Below are positions 63,889 to 64,000 of a DNA stretch of 64,000 bases, piece after piece (the first letter of the stretch is position 1; each line of letters starts with the position of its first letter). The DNA is from Leptolyngbyaceae cyanobacterium RM1_1_2 (GTDB lineage: Bacteria; Cyanobacteriota; Cyanobacteriia; Phormidesmidales; Phormidesmidaceae). The position numbers and the translations under genes were made by a program. The notes under the pieces are model-generated. The model was given only the letters and a program-made list of their open reading frames with translations, was not told the DNA's origin and did not search any database. The stretch is from the NCBI GenBank assembly GCA_012032345.1, contig JAAUQI010000003.1, positions 90,842 to 154,841 on the forward strand, in the 5' to 3' direction.

Positions 63889-64000
63889 ATGACAGATTCT
63901 AACCGTCAGCCTGCTCCACCTCGGATGTCGCCCCCGCCGCCGCCGCCGCCCGGACGTCCCCCGGTTCCTCCCCGCCCAGGCAGCAGCGCTCTGCCCCCCC
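63889..64000 (+). CDS. proline-rich protein, 5' end only
   Basis: ATG at 63889 with AAGGGGA about 6 bases upstream. The 37 visible codons read MTDSNRQPAPPR then a run rich in Pro, Arg and Gly with blocks of five to seven prolines. The window ends inside the gene. Such N-termini are low-complexity linkers before a domain. I cannot assign a function. Confidence 0.55.
   Translation, partial: MTDSNRQPAPPRMSPPPPPPPGRPPVPPRPGSSALPP

Noticed and set aside
1..64000. CRISPR arrays, transposase genes and prophage genes
   Set aside because: No regularly spaced repeats, transposase motifs or phage structural genes were seen on either strand.

Overview
The window is cyanobacterial chromosome. It carries apcD (allophycocyanin alpha-B, a phycobilisome protein), a plant-type [2Fe-2S] ferredoxin gene (petF), the CemA-like proton-extrusion gene pcxA, and many copies of the HIP1 octamer GCGATCGC that is over-represented in cyanobacterial genomes. 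Composition is roughly 50% G+C, with clearly AT-richer islands. I cannot place it below phylum from sequence alone.

Layout. 1-4.8 kb: end of an ABC exporter ATPase followed by three glycan-building enzymes. 5.2-12.1 kb: an acyl-decoration cassette made of FkbH-like protein, acyl carrier protein, MBOAT acyltransferase, an AlgJ/AlgX-like membrane protein and a MaoC-SDR fusion. 12.1-20.5 kb: a TPR protein, sixA, an EamA transporter, and a two-gene NTPase unit (P-loop ATPase plus a TPR/STAND ATPase with a C-terminal membrane anchor). 20.4-38.6 kb: a large surface-polysaccharide locus with two sulfotransferases, an O-antigen ligase/polymerase-like protein, a Wzx-like flippase, two pyruvyl transferases, galE, sugar oxidoreductase and epimerase genes and many glycosyltransferases. 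38.8-53.9 kb: housekeeping and physiology (pcxA, a kinase with a degenerate DFG, YebC, glucokinase, LarE, a Gfo/Idh protein, petF, tRNA-Ala, a MOSC protein, an RNA methyltransferase, an amidase, purF). 54-64 kb: purL, a candidate small RNA, a HAS-barrel-like gene, apcD, two divergent LpxB-related paralogs, a third sulfotransferase, rpmB, another glycosyltransferase and the start of a proline-rich gene.

How the genes fit together. The glycosyltransferases, flippase, ligase-like protein, sulfotransferases, pyruvyl transferases and acyl-transfer cassette together suggest an acidic, heavily decorated exopolysaccharide or O-antigen. Within it, base composition falls from about 52% to about 33% G+C inside the flippase gene near 30.0 kb and recovers inside a glycosyltransferase gene near 34.4 kb. 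This looks like a cassette exchanged by recombination in flanking genes.

Data caution. At least eight genes (fkbH-like, sixA, the O-antigen ligase-like gene, pcxA, glk, larE, a Gfo/Idh gene and the MOSC gene) are split by frameshifts. I can explain every one by loss of single bases, almost always in a homopolymer run, and each reconstruction gives a full-length family member. Sequencing or assembly error is a better explanation than gene decay. I annotate each as one gene spanning the frameshift and mark it as frameshifted. No CRISPR array, transposase gene or phage gene was found; two copies of a short MITE-like repeat were.
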